A stretch of 17,846 bases of DNA from the NCBI GenBank assembly GCA_964580575.1, contig CAZOLJ010000093.1, positions 1-17,846 on the forward strand, read 5' to 3'. A program made the translations under genes and the position numbers. This DNA is from CAVPDE01 sp964580575. Its GTDB lineage: Bacteria > Desulfobacterota > DSM-4660 > Desulfatiglandales > HGW-15. Positions within the stretch are counted from its first letter, which is position 1. Each line of letters opens with the position of its first letter. Below, one piece after another: positions 1 through 5,471 of this stretch. Under the pieces are notes generated by a model. It was not told where the DNA came from. It did not search any database and worked only from the letters and a program-made list of their open reading frames with translations.

Positions 1-91
1 GCGCCCTTGCCCTTCTCCTAGCCTTCGGCTCGGCGAAAACCTGGCGTGGGGACTTCCACCCCACAAGTTCTGTGCCATGCCCGGCACACAC
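1..91 (-). mobile_element. 5' end of a second group II intron (partial, runs off the left edge)
   Basis: Read on the minus strand, the stretch starts with GTGTGTGCCGG at 91, which fits the GUGYG 5' terminus of group II introns. It continues with a hairpin built on GGGTGGAAGTCCC and ends at the window edge with GGCAAGGGCG. Both are word patterns I associate with domain I of bacterial group II introns that are not of the IIC class. No reverse transcriptase is in view because the element leaves the window. It lies just after the 3' half of an attC-like site, like the IIC intron at 3,769-4,733. The exact 5' base could be 91 or 89. A caution is that CGTGTGTGC also ends two other attC-like sites that carry no intron, so the boundary, or the whole call, may be wrong. 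Confidence 0.42.
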
Positions 92-173
92 GATAAGCTG
101 AGCTGCCGCGCCGAACTATATAGCCTACTCTGTCATCCAAAGAGCACCATCCGACCGCTGCTGGCCTCCACGC
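92..173 (-). other. Short cassette remnant with attC 3' half
   Basis: No credible gene is present. The minus strand carries GTTCGGC at 116-110 followed by GCGGCAGCTCAGCTTATC, which resembles the L' to R' half of an attC site of this array. Together with the attC at 174-247 this looks like the remains of a very short or deleted cassette. Confidence 0.35.
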
Positions 174-247
174 GGTCAACTCCAGCGCCATGTTGTTCCA
201 GGATTGAAACGACATTTCAGGTTCGTCTCAATCCTAATGTGTTAGAT
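174..247 (-). repeat. attC recombination site (after TerB/PH cassette)
   Basis: The plus strand ends with GTTAGAT at 241-247, a perfect match to the GTTRRRY core as read from the other strand (minus ATCTAAC). It starts with GGTCAAC at 174-180. Between them AGGATTGAAACGA and TCGTCTCAATCCT form a 13-bp stem with one mismatch. The core overlaps the stop codon of the preceding gene, as is usual for cassettes. Confidence 0.6.
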
Positions 248-967
248 GCGATTGTTCACCGCGTACGAGATGACTGACCCGATGATGTCCATGTTCCGGT
301 CCTCAAGGAACTGGACCAATCGGTGCTTTCCGGATTCCTCGGACATATTCACGCCATCGGAGTAGAACTCGATGTTCAGGATCTTCTCGAGTTTCAAGCT
401 GAATGACTTCTTGTCGCCTATGAATACCACCCGCTTGTTCGTTATTACGAACTCACCGAAGCTAACCGGCACGATAGCCAAATCAGCAACCAAGTGCCCC
501 CGGTGTGCGCCGACACGATAGGAGAGGCCTTTGGCGATGCGGATACTCACACCACGTGAGCCACCTTCGTATCTTCTCTTGATGACCCGTTCTTCGATCA
601 ACTTGGCGCCCTCAGACCAATACGCCTTTTCTCCCTTTTGGAACACCATGTTGCTCACATTGACTTCAGGGATGTTCCCAGAGGCGATCTCACGCAGCAA
701 GCGGAAACGCGCTAGCTCCTTCTTGGTAGGTTCGATGTCCTGATCCTGGATCTTGAAGTACTTCTGAATCTTGGTCAGTTCTGCCTCTTCTTCGGATGTA
801 ATCTTCCCATCTCTCTTGATGCCATCGTATGCCGACTTGTACGCCTTGATCCGAATTTCGTTCATCTCCTGCTCGGAGATGGAAAGGGCGGCCTGCTGCG
901 CCTCAATGTCGGCGATTTCTTCCGCAGTAATCTTTCCGTCCGCCGCGTACTCGAGAAGCTTGGACAC
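242..967 (-). CDS. TerB-like plus bacterial PH-like domain protein, probably 5'-truncated
   Basis: The 241-residue product begins with an acidic helical region (about residues 1-85, with repeated DGKIT(A/S)EE stretches) resembling TerB-type tellurite-resistance-like domains. About residues 95-225 hold a beta-rich region with FVITNKRVVFIGDKKSFSL and LEKILNIEFYSDG, typical of proteins with a PH-like fold. No signal peptide or membrane segment is seen, so it is probably cytoplasmic or peripheral to the membrane. The assigned GTG start has no good ribosome site. The frame stays open upstream only to a TGA that abuts GCCGAAC, the attC core of the preceding VOC cassette. The hairpin and 3' half of that attC are missing. 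I infer that a deletion fused the two cassettes and removed the true start. Function is not known; the domain calls are from memory of similar sequences. Confidence 0.6.
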   Translation of the reverse strand: MSKLLEYAADGKITAEEIADIEAQQAALSISEQEMNEIRIKAYKSAYDGIKRDGKITSEEEAELTKIQKYFKIQDQDIEPTKKELARFRLLREIASGNIPEVNVSNMVFQKGEKAYWSEGAKLIEERVIKRRYEGGSRGVSIRIAKGLSYRVGAHRGHLVADLAIVPVSFGEFVITNKRVVFIGDKKSFSLKLEKILNIEFYSDGVNMSEESGKHRLVQFLEDRNMDIIGSVISYAVNNRI

Positions 968-988
968 AAATGCCTCTTGTTCGGCTCA

Positions 989-1387
989 TCATTCCTTGTA
1001 GTACTGCCTGAATTCCTCTGCCGGTTCTCGATTCGAGTAGATGTACAGGGTGACTCCATTCGGGTCGAGAATCGCGAAGCCACGATCTCCCCACGGGTGG
1101 TCTTCCAGTGGCATGATCGGGGTGAGGCCGGTGGCCGTAAGGCGCGTATGTTCTGCTTCCACGTCGTCCACTGAGAAGTTGTACATCAGACCTGCCGGAT
1201 TACACGCGGGAGGCCCCAGCTCCCGCGGTGCCATGAACTGCAATTCGGATGTCTCCTTCCCGATTCGCAGGTTCACGTACCATCCGCAGTCGAACGTGAC
1301 CCTGGCGCCGAAGTGTTTGACGTAGAAATCGCGTGATTCCTCGACCTTCTCGGTCGCGATGCATGGGGACAGGGTATTCGCGATCAT
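989..1387 (-). CDS. VOC superfamily (glyoxalase/bleomycin-resistance fold) cassette protein
   Basis: The 132-residue protein has the VOC layout: an N-terminal module with KVEESRDFYVKHFGARVTFD, then a second module containing FSVDDVEAEHTRLTATG, HPWGDRGFAILDPNG and VTLYIY. The family includes metal-dependent glyoxalases, dioxygenases and antibiotic-binding proteins, so the substrate cannot be named; such proteins are common integron cargo. I chose the ATG at 1,387 because AAAGGA lies six bases upstream. An upstream GTG at 1,411 would sit inside the attC core. The stop codon is followed within a few bases by GCCGAAC, the start of its attC, but the rest of that site is missing and the next gene begins at once. 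Confidence 0.75.
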   Translation of the reverse strand: MIANTLSPCIATEKVEESRDFYVKHFGARVTFDCGWYVNLRIGKETSELQFMAPRELGPPACNPAGLMYNFSVDDVEAEHTRLTATGLTPIMPLEDHPWGDRGFAILDPNGVTLYIYSNREPAEEFRQYYKE

Positions 1388-1408
1388 TTCGTTTCCTTTC
1401 TCTTGCCG

Positions 1409-1475
1409 CACACACGTCGAAATCAGCCGCGCGGGTTTTGCGTCGGCTGAAGAGAGGGGTTCGGCCCAGTTGGCC
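1409..1475 (-). repeat. attC recombination site (between toxin-antitoxin and VOC cassettes)
   Basis: On the minus strand GGCCAAC follows the toxin stop codon directly, then CAGCCG and CGGCTGA form a stem around a GC-rich loop, then TTTCGACGTGTGTGC closes the site. The layout matches classic attC sites, but the closing core reads GTGTGTG instead of GTTRRRY. Confidence 0.6.
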
Positions 1476-1768
1476 TATAGACTTTCTGAGCTAAGGACGT
1501 CCATGGCCCCGTGAATCACCGCCACAACGTCAATTTGGTCTGGTTTAATGTGGAAAATGATGCGGTAGGGGCCTTCTATAACTTCTCGGATCTGATCCGC
1601 ATCATACTCAGGAACTCTACGGCCTGATAACGGGTAGTTAGCGATCTGCTGGGATCTTCGGGTAATGCGATCAACCATTCGTTTAGCATACTCGGGAGAG
1701 TCCAATGAGATATAGGCATAGATAGCATCCAGATGCCCCTGCGCTGTGTCTGTCCAGTGTACTTTCAT
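1475..1768 (-). CDS. RelE/ParE-family toxin
   Basis: The 97-residue protein has the RelE/ParE toxin pattern: an N-terminal beta strand (MKVHWTDTAQGHLDAI), two helices with YAKRMVDRITRRSQQI, then the strands GRRVPEY, IREVIEGPYRIIFHI and IDVVAVIHGA. ParE members act on DNA gyrase and RelE members cleave mRNA at the ribosome; sequence alone does not decide which. Its start overlaps the end of the upstream antitoxin by four bases (ATGA), so the two are translationally coupled. The stop codon directly abuts the attC site. The pair forms a complete, apparently intact cassette with its own promoter, and such modules are thought to stabilise long cassette arrays. Confidence 0.82.
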   Translation of the reverse strand: MKVHWTDTAQGHLDAIYAYISLDSPEYAKRMVDRITRRSQQIANYPLSGRRVPEYDADQIREVIEGPYRIIFHIKPDQIDVVAVIHGAMDVLSSESL

Positions 1769-1953
1769 TCCGGCAAGCCATACTTCGCGCGGACTTCCTT
1801 CACCTCTTTTGTCCGACCTGCCTTGCTGTCCGCCAGCCCACGTTCAATCGCCTCTCGGACGTATATCTCGCGCATTAGATCATCCCATGTAGCCTGCGGA
1901 GGCATACGATCAATGAGCCTGTGAGCTTCCTCTTTTTCCATCACCGTTGGCAT
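1765..1953 (-). CDS. Antitoxin of the RelE/ParE-type pair
   Basis: This 62-residue acidic/basic helical protein contains TWDDLMREIYVREAIERGLA and DSKAGRTKEVKEVRAKYGL, typical of small antitoxins encoded just upstream of RelE/ParE toxins. The N-terminal part probably binds DNA or dimerises and the C-terminal part probably wraps the toxin, though this is inferred from the family arrangement. The ATG at 1,953 has an excellent AGGAGG site seven bases upstream. A sigma70-like promoter lies about 30 bases ahead. Antitoxin comes first in this pair, the reverse of the HigBA cassette at 4,781-5,339. Confidence 0.78.
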   Translation of the reverse strand: MPTVMEKEEAHRLIDRMPPQATWDDLMREIYVREAIERGLADSKAGRTKEVKEVRAKYGLPE

Positions 1954-1980
1954 ACCTTAACCTCCTGTGCTTCTAGCAAA

Positions 1981-2009
1981 AGAATAGCGCAAAATTGGCC
2001 CGATAGCAA
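1981..2009 (-). promoter_or_regulatory. Sigma70-like promoter of the RelE/ParE-type cassette
   Basis: On the minus strand TTGCTA (2,009-2,004) and TATTCT (1,986-1,981) are separated by 17 bases. The predicted start near 1,974 leaves a leader of about 20 bases that contains the AGGAGG ribosome site. Confidence 0.6.
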
Positions 2010-2019
2010 ATTCCCAGGA

Positions 2020-2108
2020 GCCGAACGACAAGTTAAGCGGCGGGCTCTAGCCCGAGTTCACCGCCTTTTTGAGGCGTACTTTGAATCACGGGCTGTAGTG
2101 GGTTAAGC
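2020..2108 (-). repeat. attC recombination site, 89 bp (before the RelE/ParE-type cassette)
   Basis: On the minus strand it opens with GCTTAAC at 2,108-2,102, a perfect RYYYAAC core. It closes with CGCTTAACTTGTC then GTTCGGC at 2,026-2,020, which mirrors the classic GGCTTAACTCAAGC-GTTRRRY ending. CGGGCT and AGCCCG form an internal stem. This is one of the best-preserved sites of the array. Confidence 0.75.
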
Positions 2109-2391
2109 ATTCTATGGATAACCCATTGACTTATAGTAAGTTTTCAGTTTCAGCCAGATGCCAGCATCACACCGGGTGGCCCGGGTCGGAAAAAGGTATT
2201 CGGCTGATATCCCAAGATTATCATCCCAAAAGTATCTGTTTTCGAAGCCTAGAGCCTGGTTTCCATGCCCCAAAACGACCTTCTAAGGCATTGCCGCACA
2301 AAGAACTCAACGGGCACCCCGTTCTTAGAAGGGCCATTTGGCTGGCAAAAATAGCGTTCTAAGCCCTAAAACAAAAGTGCTTTTAAAACTA
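2109..2391. other. Gene-free part of a cassette
   Basis: About 280 bases between the 60-aa gene and its attC hold no credible gene on either strand. Visible structure is limited to a hairpin from AACGGG and CCCGTT around 2,310-2,325 and a short near-palindrome ACTTATAGTAAGT at 2,138-2,150. The long non-coding tail may be remains of a decayed gene. Confidence 0.4.
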
Positions 2392-2574
2392 TTACTCCAG
2401 CATTTCAAGCAATTGTCTTGGTCCGACCCAGCCCACTTGTCCTCTTTCCGCTCGTAGTAGCCGGATACCTTCTGAACGGAATTGATGGGGTAGTCTTCGA
2501 GGAAGGCTTTTCCACGGGATCAGATCTAGCGGAGGAATCTGCTTCTCCTCGGGTTGTTCATTCTGTTCAGTCAT
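2392..2574 (-). CDS. Small 60-residue cassette protein, unrecognised
   Basis: I do not recognise this family. The protein is charged, with a polar N-terminus (MTEQNEQPEEKQ), a proline- and arginine-rich middle (IPWKSLPRRLPHQF) and a C-terminal stretch (GWVGPRQLLEMLE). No membrane segment or signal peptide is seen. It is taken as real mainly because GAGGTGAAGT lies just ahead of the ATG at 2,574 and because it begins shortly after an attC core, where cassette genes normally start. It could also be the front part of a longer gene lost to decay, since about 280 bases without coding follow before the next attC. Confidence 0.5.
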   Translation of the reverse strand: MTEQNEQPEEKQIPPLDLIPWKSLPRRLPHQFRSEGIRLLRAERGQVGWVGPRQLLEMLE

Positions 2575-2586
2575 ACTTCACCTCAT

Positions 2587-2636
2587 GGCCAACGCCTGAG
2601 TGGAGCTACGGGCGCCGTCGTTTGCGCCCGTTAGCT
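2587..2636 (-). repeat. attC recombination site, 50 bp (after nuclease-like cassette)
   Basis: On the minus strand it runs from AGCTAAC (2,636-2,630) through the strong stem GGGCGC and GCGCCC to GTTGGCC (2,593-2,587). The site overlaps the stop codon of the preceding open frame and lies 12 bases ahead of the next start. Confidence 0.7.
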
Positions 2637-3100
2637 CCCACGGTTTGATCGGCCCTCTTTGGCTTCTCGATCATGCCCCAGCGGATGAGTTGCTGAACTG
2701 TGCGAAGTAGCGGAAGATGCTCCTGAATGGTGCGGTGGTACCCTTCATCTTGGGCTTTCTTCTGCAAGTCGGCGATGATGCGGCGGTAAAGTTCACGAAT
2801 CGGGATCACCTCTCCACCGCCTACGGTCTTGTGGGTCTTATTGCTGCCCCAAATCACAGCCCATTGCTCAACGCGCTTGGAAGCCGGGAGACAAGGAAAT
2901 ACCTCCCGAAAGTGGGTGCGCCCGGCTTTGAATTTCCGACGGAAGCGACCTTCCTTCTTCCGCCAATCCAGCGCATCGATTGAAGGCTCAATGTGAAGCA
3001 CGTGTCGAGTCTCGGGGTGGTAGGCGAGTATGTCGAGTTCACCGGCGAAACCACCGTGAGAAAGCGGCCCGACAGGGACACGATCCGGTTCATGCCGTTG
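2606..3100 (-). pseudogene. Nuclease-like cassette protein, 5'-truncated
   Basis: The open frame follows directly, in the same frame, after the stop codon at 3,101-3,103 and has no start codon with a ribosome site. The first in-frame alternative (GTG at 3,001) would cut the conserved core. The translated segment contains FAGELDILAYHPETRH then VLHIEPSIDALDW, a D...E-x-S pattern that resembles PD-(D/E)XK nuclease folds with the lysine replaced. It continues with WAVIWGSNKTHKT and GGGEVIPIRELYRRI, and ends in a basic tail. The assignment to a nuclease fold is tentative. The bases TAACAACGGCATGAACCGG just after the preceding stop look like the opening of an attC. This suggests a deletion that removed the rest of that site together with the front of this gene. 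Confidence 0.55.
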
Positions 3101-3733
3101 TTATCCAGTCTTGAGTGCCTTTTCAAGTTGCTCTTGCTTAAGCTGCTCATGGGGCCACCACTGGTCAGCAGGAAACTTTCTGTAGTGCTTCTTGCAATAC
3201 TCAACGCCTTTAGGCGTCAGAAATACTTACCCATCGTTGGTTTCTCCGAGGAGCTCCTCTCCTATGAGCTTACTGCTCGCAACGCGGAAATCAGCGAACT
3301 CCGGGGTCCCGTAATTAATGCGGAATGTCCAAAGAGTGGAAATATCGGGGGATAGGTTGACCTGTTTTGTCCATAGGGTATGGAGTATCTTGTACTCCAT
3401 GCTGGTGCGGTTTTGCTGGACTTGCTCCTGCTTCTTTGCTTCGTCATGAGTGATGCGACCCGAGGTATACGCCAGAAAATCCTTCTCGTCACCGAAGCAG
3501 GACGGGCCAAACAGTTTGTTGGAGTAGACCGCTACAAGGCGATAGAACGCAATCAGAATAAAGACCGGAAACAAAACGATGAAGAGTACCAGTATAAAGC
3601 GTTCGGACCCTTGGAAAGACGAACTCGCAGAAACATAACCAGCAATCCCGTAAACGAATACAAATGCTAGAGCAAGAACGCCAAGTGGGTTGCGTGATAG
3701 TTTAACCGCAATATCTCCTAATTCCTTCAACAA
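3101..3733 (-). pseudogene. Two-helix membrane protein with winged-helix-like tail, broken by an in-frame stop
   Basis: The frame begins at TTG (3,733), preceded by AGGAGGT. Residues 18-36 and 45-66 are membrane helices. The remainder is a soluble domain with KILHTLWTKQV, STLWTFRINYG and SSKLIGEELLGETNDG. A TAA at 3,227-3,229 ends translation after 168 residues, yet the same frame stays open for 41 more codons (VFLTPKGVEYCKKHY onward) to a second TAA at 3,101-3,103. VFLTPKGVEYC looks like the wing and last helix of a winged-helix domain, so a tyrosine codon (TAC or TAT) has probably become TAA. It lies straight after the group IIC intron, at the start of its cassette. Function is unknown; a membrane-tethered regulator is one possibility. 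A sequencing error would also explain the stop. Confidence 0.6.
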
Positions 3734-3809
3734 AGTGGTTACCTCCTTCCAAACAGTCTCCCCATATGATCGGGTAGGTCAGGGGCCTCTCGGCCCCTTT
3801 CCCCCCTAA

Positions 3810-3843
3810 GAACCGTACGTGAGAGTTTCCCCTCATACGGCTC
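3810..3843 (-). ncRNA. Group II intron domain V
   Basis: The 34-nt hairpin starts GAGCCGTATG, has a GAAA loop and ends GTACGGTTC. This is the catalytic core helix shared by group II introns and is the firmest single marker of the element. Confidence 0.85.
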
Positions 3844-3937
3844 AAGCATCTCCAAAGGCTGGCTTTGTGAGCCGGCCCGACTGTGGTTCCCTCCTAAGCC
3901 GCCATCGCCCGATATTCCCGAGCCGACATGGCTGGCA

Positions 3938-4070
3938 ACTTTCACAGCCTTCGCGATACGCCCTTGCAGCTTCTGACCTGACGCCGTTTCCAGGTCCAAT
4001 TCATGGACTTCCATTTCTTTGCGTCGTCGATGAGTGCACCCGCTTCCATGGCCGTCTCTTGCTTTCTCAT
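3938..4070 (-). pseudogene. Remnant of the group IIC intron reverse transcriptase N-terminus
   Basis: An ATG at 4,070, close after a GGAGAACC stretch, opens a frame reading AKKWKSMNW and then RRQVR. The similarity to IIC reverse transcriptase starts continues only after a shift of frame, as KLQGRIAKAVK. A single-base indel near the codons for RRQVR therefore appears to have hit the gene. All of the polymerase, X/thumb and later domains are missing; the sequence passes straight to the 3' ribozyme domains. The remnant cannot make an active enzyme. Confidence 0.6.
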
Positions 4071-4733
4071 CTTAGAAGGTTCTCCTAGGTTCTCTCGCAA
4101 TGGATCACCTGTTGGACGTCAGCACGCACTTCGCCGGGGCGGTTGCCTTCGGCTTTTGCGTTGAGCCATGTTTCATGCCCTATCCATCCTGTTACAGGAT
4201 GGCCTTTGCTTCTTCCAACCTCCTCCTCCCGCCCCTCCAACAGCACGCCTTGCGGTGATGCCTGCCCGACCTTGCATCGGGCGAAGAGACGGGGTTCCCA
4301 CGTTCCGCACAGTTGATCCAATGGATGACTTAGGTGTGTCCTCTACGCCGAAGGTCCTGCGGTTCCGTGCAGGCAGTTAGGAGACCTGCATCCTCACCTT
4401 TGCCGCAAACACATGGAAGCGGCCTCAGACCTGTCAATCCTCGTAGGTCCGTACTTCGGTAACGACGCTTACAGCCATTCAATTGATTTCACCCTATCAT
4501 CCGACCCTAGCCCTTAACGGGGGAGGATTCCCCGCTTGTCCCGCCATAGCTGAAAGCGAAGGCGGAAGGGGTTCACCTGTCACCCCTTGAACCCAATTCG
4601 GTACATTGTCTGCGAGGCTTCGTACCCCGTCATCAGCGCAACGGTAGCACGCCCGCATAGGGTTCCGGCAGGAACATGCCGGGTACTACTACAATTACTT
4701 CAGTACACTCAACTGTGCGACATCGTGTCGCAC

Positions 4734-4786
4734 GCCGATAAAGCTCAGCGACGCGGGTTTCGCGTCGGATGGAGTGAGGGTTAGGC
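4734..4786 (-). repeat. attC site interrupted by the group IIC intron
   Basis: On the minus strand GCCTAAC (4,786-4,780) overlaps the antitoxin stop codon. CGACGCG (4,767-4,761) and CGCGTCG (4,755-4,749) form a perfect 7-bp stem, and CTGAGCTTTATCGGC leads directly into the intron 5' end. The closing core is missing on this side, displaced or lost at the intron. Confidence 0.65.
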
Positions 4787-5056
4787 GGCTTGCTGAATCA
4801 GTTCGCCTTCGTATTCAGGGAACATGATGATGGCGGGATGCACTTTAAATGCCTTGGCGAGTTGCTCTGCCCGCCTCTTACCGATATCGATACGGTTATT
4901 TTCGAGCATGCTGATGTTCTTCGCATTGATGCCGGACTGCCTCGCCAATTCCTCCTGCGTCCAGCCCTTCAATTCGCGCAGCATCCTGATCGCCTCACCG
5001 GTGGTGACAGCGGCATGTTTCTTGGCAGGTGCAAAATCATCTCTTTGAGTTTTCAT
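4781..5056 (-). CDS. higA: HigA-type XRE-family antitoxin
   Basis: The 91-residue protein carries a helix-turn-helix of the XRE/Cro type in its second half (TGEAIRMLRELKGWTQEELA, then SGINAKNISMLENNRIDIGK). It should bind and repress its own promoter and neutralise the toxin encoded just upstream. I prefer the ATG at 5,056, which has AGAGG seven bases upstream, over the ATG at 5,077 that lies inside the toxin gene. The two genes are thus nearly contiguous, toxin first, as is usual for HigBA. The stop codon overlaps the attC core, marking the cassette end. Confidence 0.82.
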   Translation of the reverse strand: MKTQRDDFAPAKKHAAVTTGEAIRMLRELKGWTQEELARQSGINAKNISMLENNRIDIGKRRAEQLAKAFKVHPAIIMFPEYEGELIQQAA

Positions 5057-5066
5057 TGTTGACCTC

Positions 5067-5339
5067 TCAGTATTCATGCGGGGTGATTTCCAGCACGCGA
5101 ACGGTCACAACAGCTTCCTCGACAGAATAGATCACACGGTATTGGATATTCAGTCGTGATGCCCGTTGGCCTTCGCGTTCACCCTTGAGCTTCTCATCGT
5201 TAAAGCCCTGGAATTCCTTCAACTTTTCTGGCCCGTGCCGAAATACGATGTTTTTCCAGATCTCGTACTTCTTAAGGACCTGCGGTGGCAGCTTGCCGCA
5301 CGTTTTGGCAATGGACCTGTGTTCGAGTATCGTCCACAT
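5067..5339 (-). CDS. higB: HigB/RelE-superfamily toxin
   Basis: The 90-residue product reads VLKKYEIWKNIVFRHGPEKL, GFNDEKLKGEREGQRASRL and NIQYRVIYSVEEAVVTVRVL, ending ITPHEY. This matches RelE-like ribosome-dependent mRNA-cleaving toxins of the HigB group, including the basic stretch before the central strands and the conserved PH(D/E)Y end. A consensus-like promoter places the transcript start only about two bases before the ATG, so the message may be leaderless; no Shine-Dalgarno is seen. With the HTH antitoxin downstream, it forms an apparently intact, self-expressed cassette. Confidence 0.82.
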   Translation of the reverse strand: MWTILEHRSIAKTCGKLPPQVLKKYEIWKNIVFRHGPEKLKEFQGFNDEKLKGEREGQRASRLNIQYRVIYSVEEAVVTVRVLEITPHEY

Positions 5340-5347
5340 TATCGAAA

Positions 5348-5376
5348 ATAATACCGTATCATATCCAATAAGTCAA
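5348..5376 (-). promoter_or_regulatory. Sigma70-like promoter of the HigBA cassette
   Basis: On the minus strand TTGACT (5,376-5,371) and TATTAT (5,353-5,348) are separated by exactly 17 bases. The expected start near 5,341 almost coincides with the toxin ATG at 5,339. The spacer includes GATATGATAC, which could serve as an operator for the antitoxin. Confidence 0.7.
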
Positions 5377-5401
5377 GCCTTTGTCTCTTTGTTTTGACCG
5401 G

Positions 5402-5471
5402 CACACACGTCAAAGCTCAGGGGCGCTGCGCGGCTTTATCGCGCAGCGTCCCTTGGAGCGCAGTGTTAGCC
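5402..5471 (-). repeat. attC recombination site (after DLH cassette)
   Basis: On the minus strand GGCTAAC (5,471-5,465) starts the site. GACGCTGCGCG and CGCGCAGCG form a long stem around GATAAAGC, and GAGCTTTGACGTGTGTG (to 5,402) closes it. The closing core again reads GTGTGTG. The site lies inside the end of the DLH reading frame. Confidence 0.65.

Larger units (their letters stand above)
3769..4733 (-). mobile_element. Group IIC intron, reverse transcriptase deleted, inserted in an attC site
   Basis: On the minus strand the element opens with GTGCGACACGATGTCGCAC, a typical IIC 5' end, followed by AGTTGAGTGTACTGAAGTAA and the long conserved domain I sequence. Domain V (3,843-3,810) and a domain VI hairpin (GGGGCCGAGAGGCCCC) are intact, and the 3' end is near GACCTACCCGAT at 3,769. 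Full IIC introns are close to 2 kb; this one is about 965 nt because the reverse transcriptase in domain IV is reduced to about 130 bases. The ribozyme could in principle still splice or be moved in trans. It sits after the attC hairpin of the HigBA cassette and points the same way as the cassette genes. Confidence 0.85.

Noticed and set aside
2155..2175. Possible sigma54 promoter (TGGCA-like box) on the minus strand
   Set aside because: The spacing to a GC element at -12 is wrong by one base and no activator-dependent gene follows.
2114..2362. Plus-strand open frame of 82 codons in the gene-free cassette part
   Set aside because: It is against the cassette direction, has no ribosome site and no recognisable composition of a protein.
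3739..4321. Minus-strand open frames inside the group IIC intron (91 and 78 codons)
   Set aside because: They translate ribozyme domains; only the short stretch at 3,938-4,070 resembles a reverse transcriptase start.
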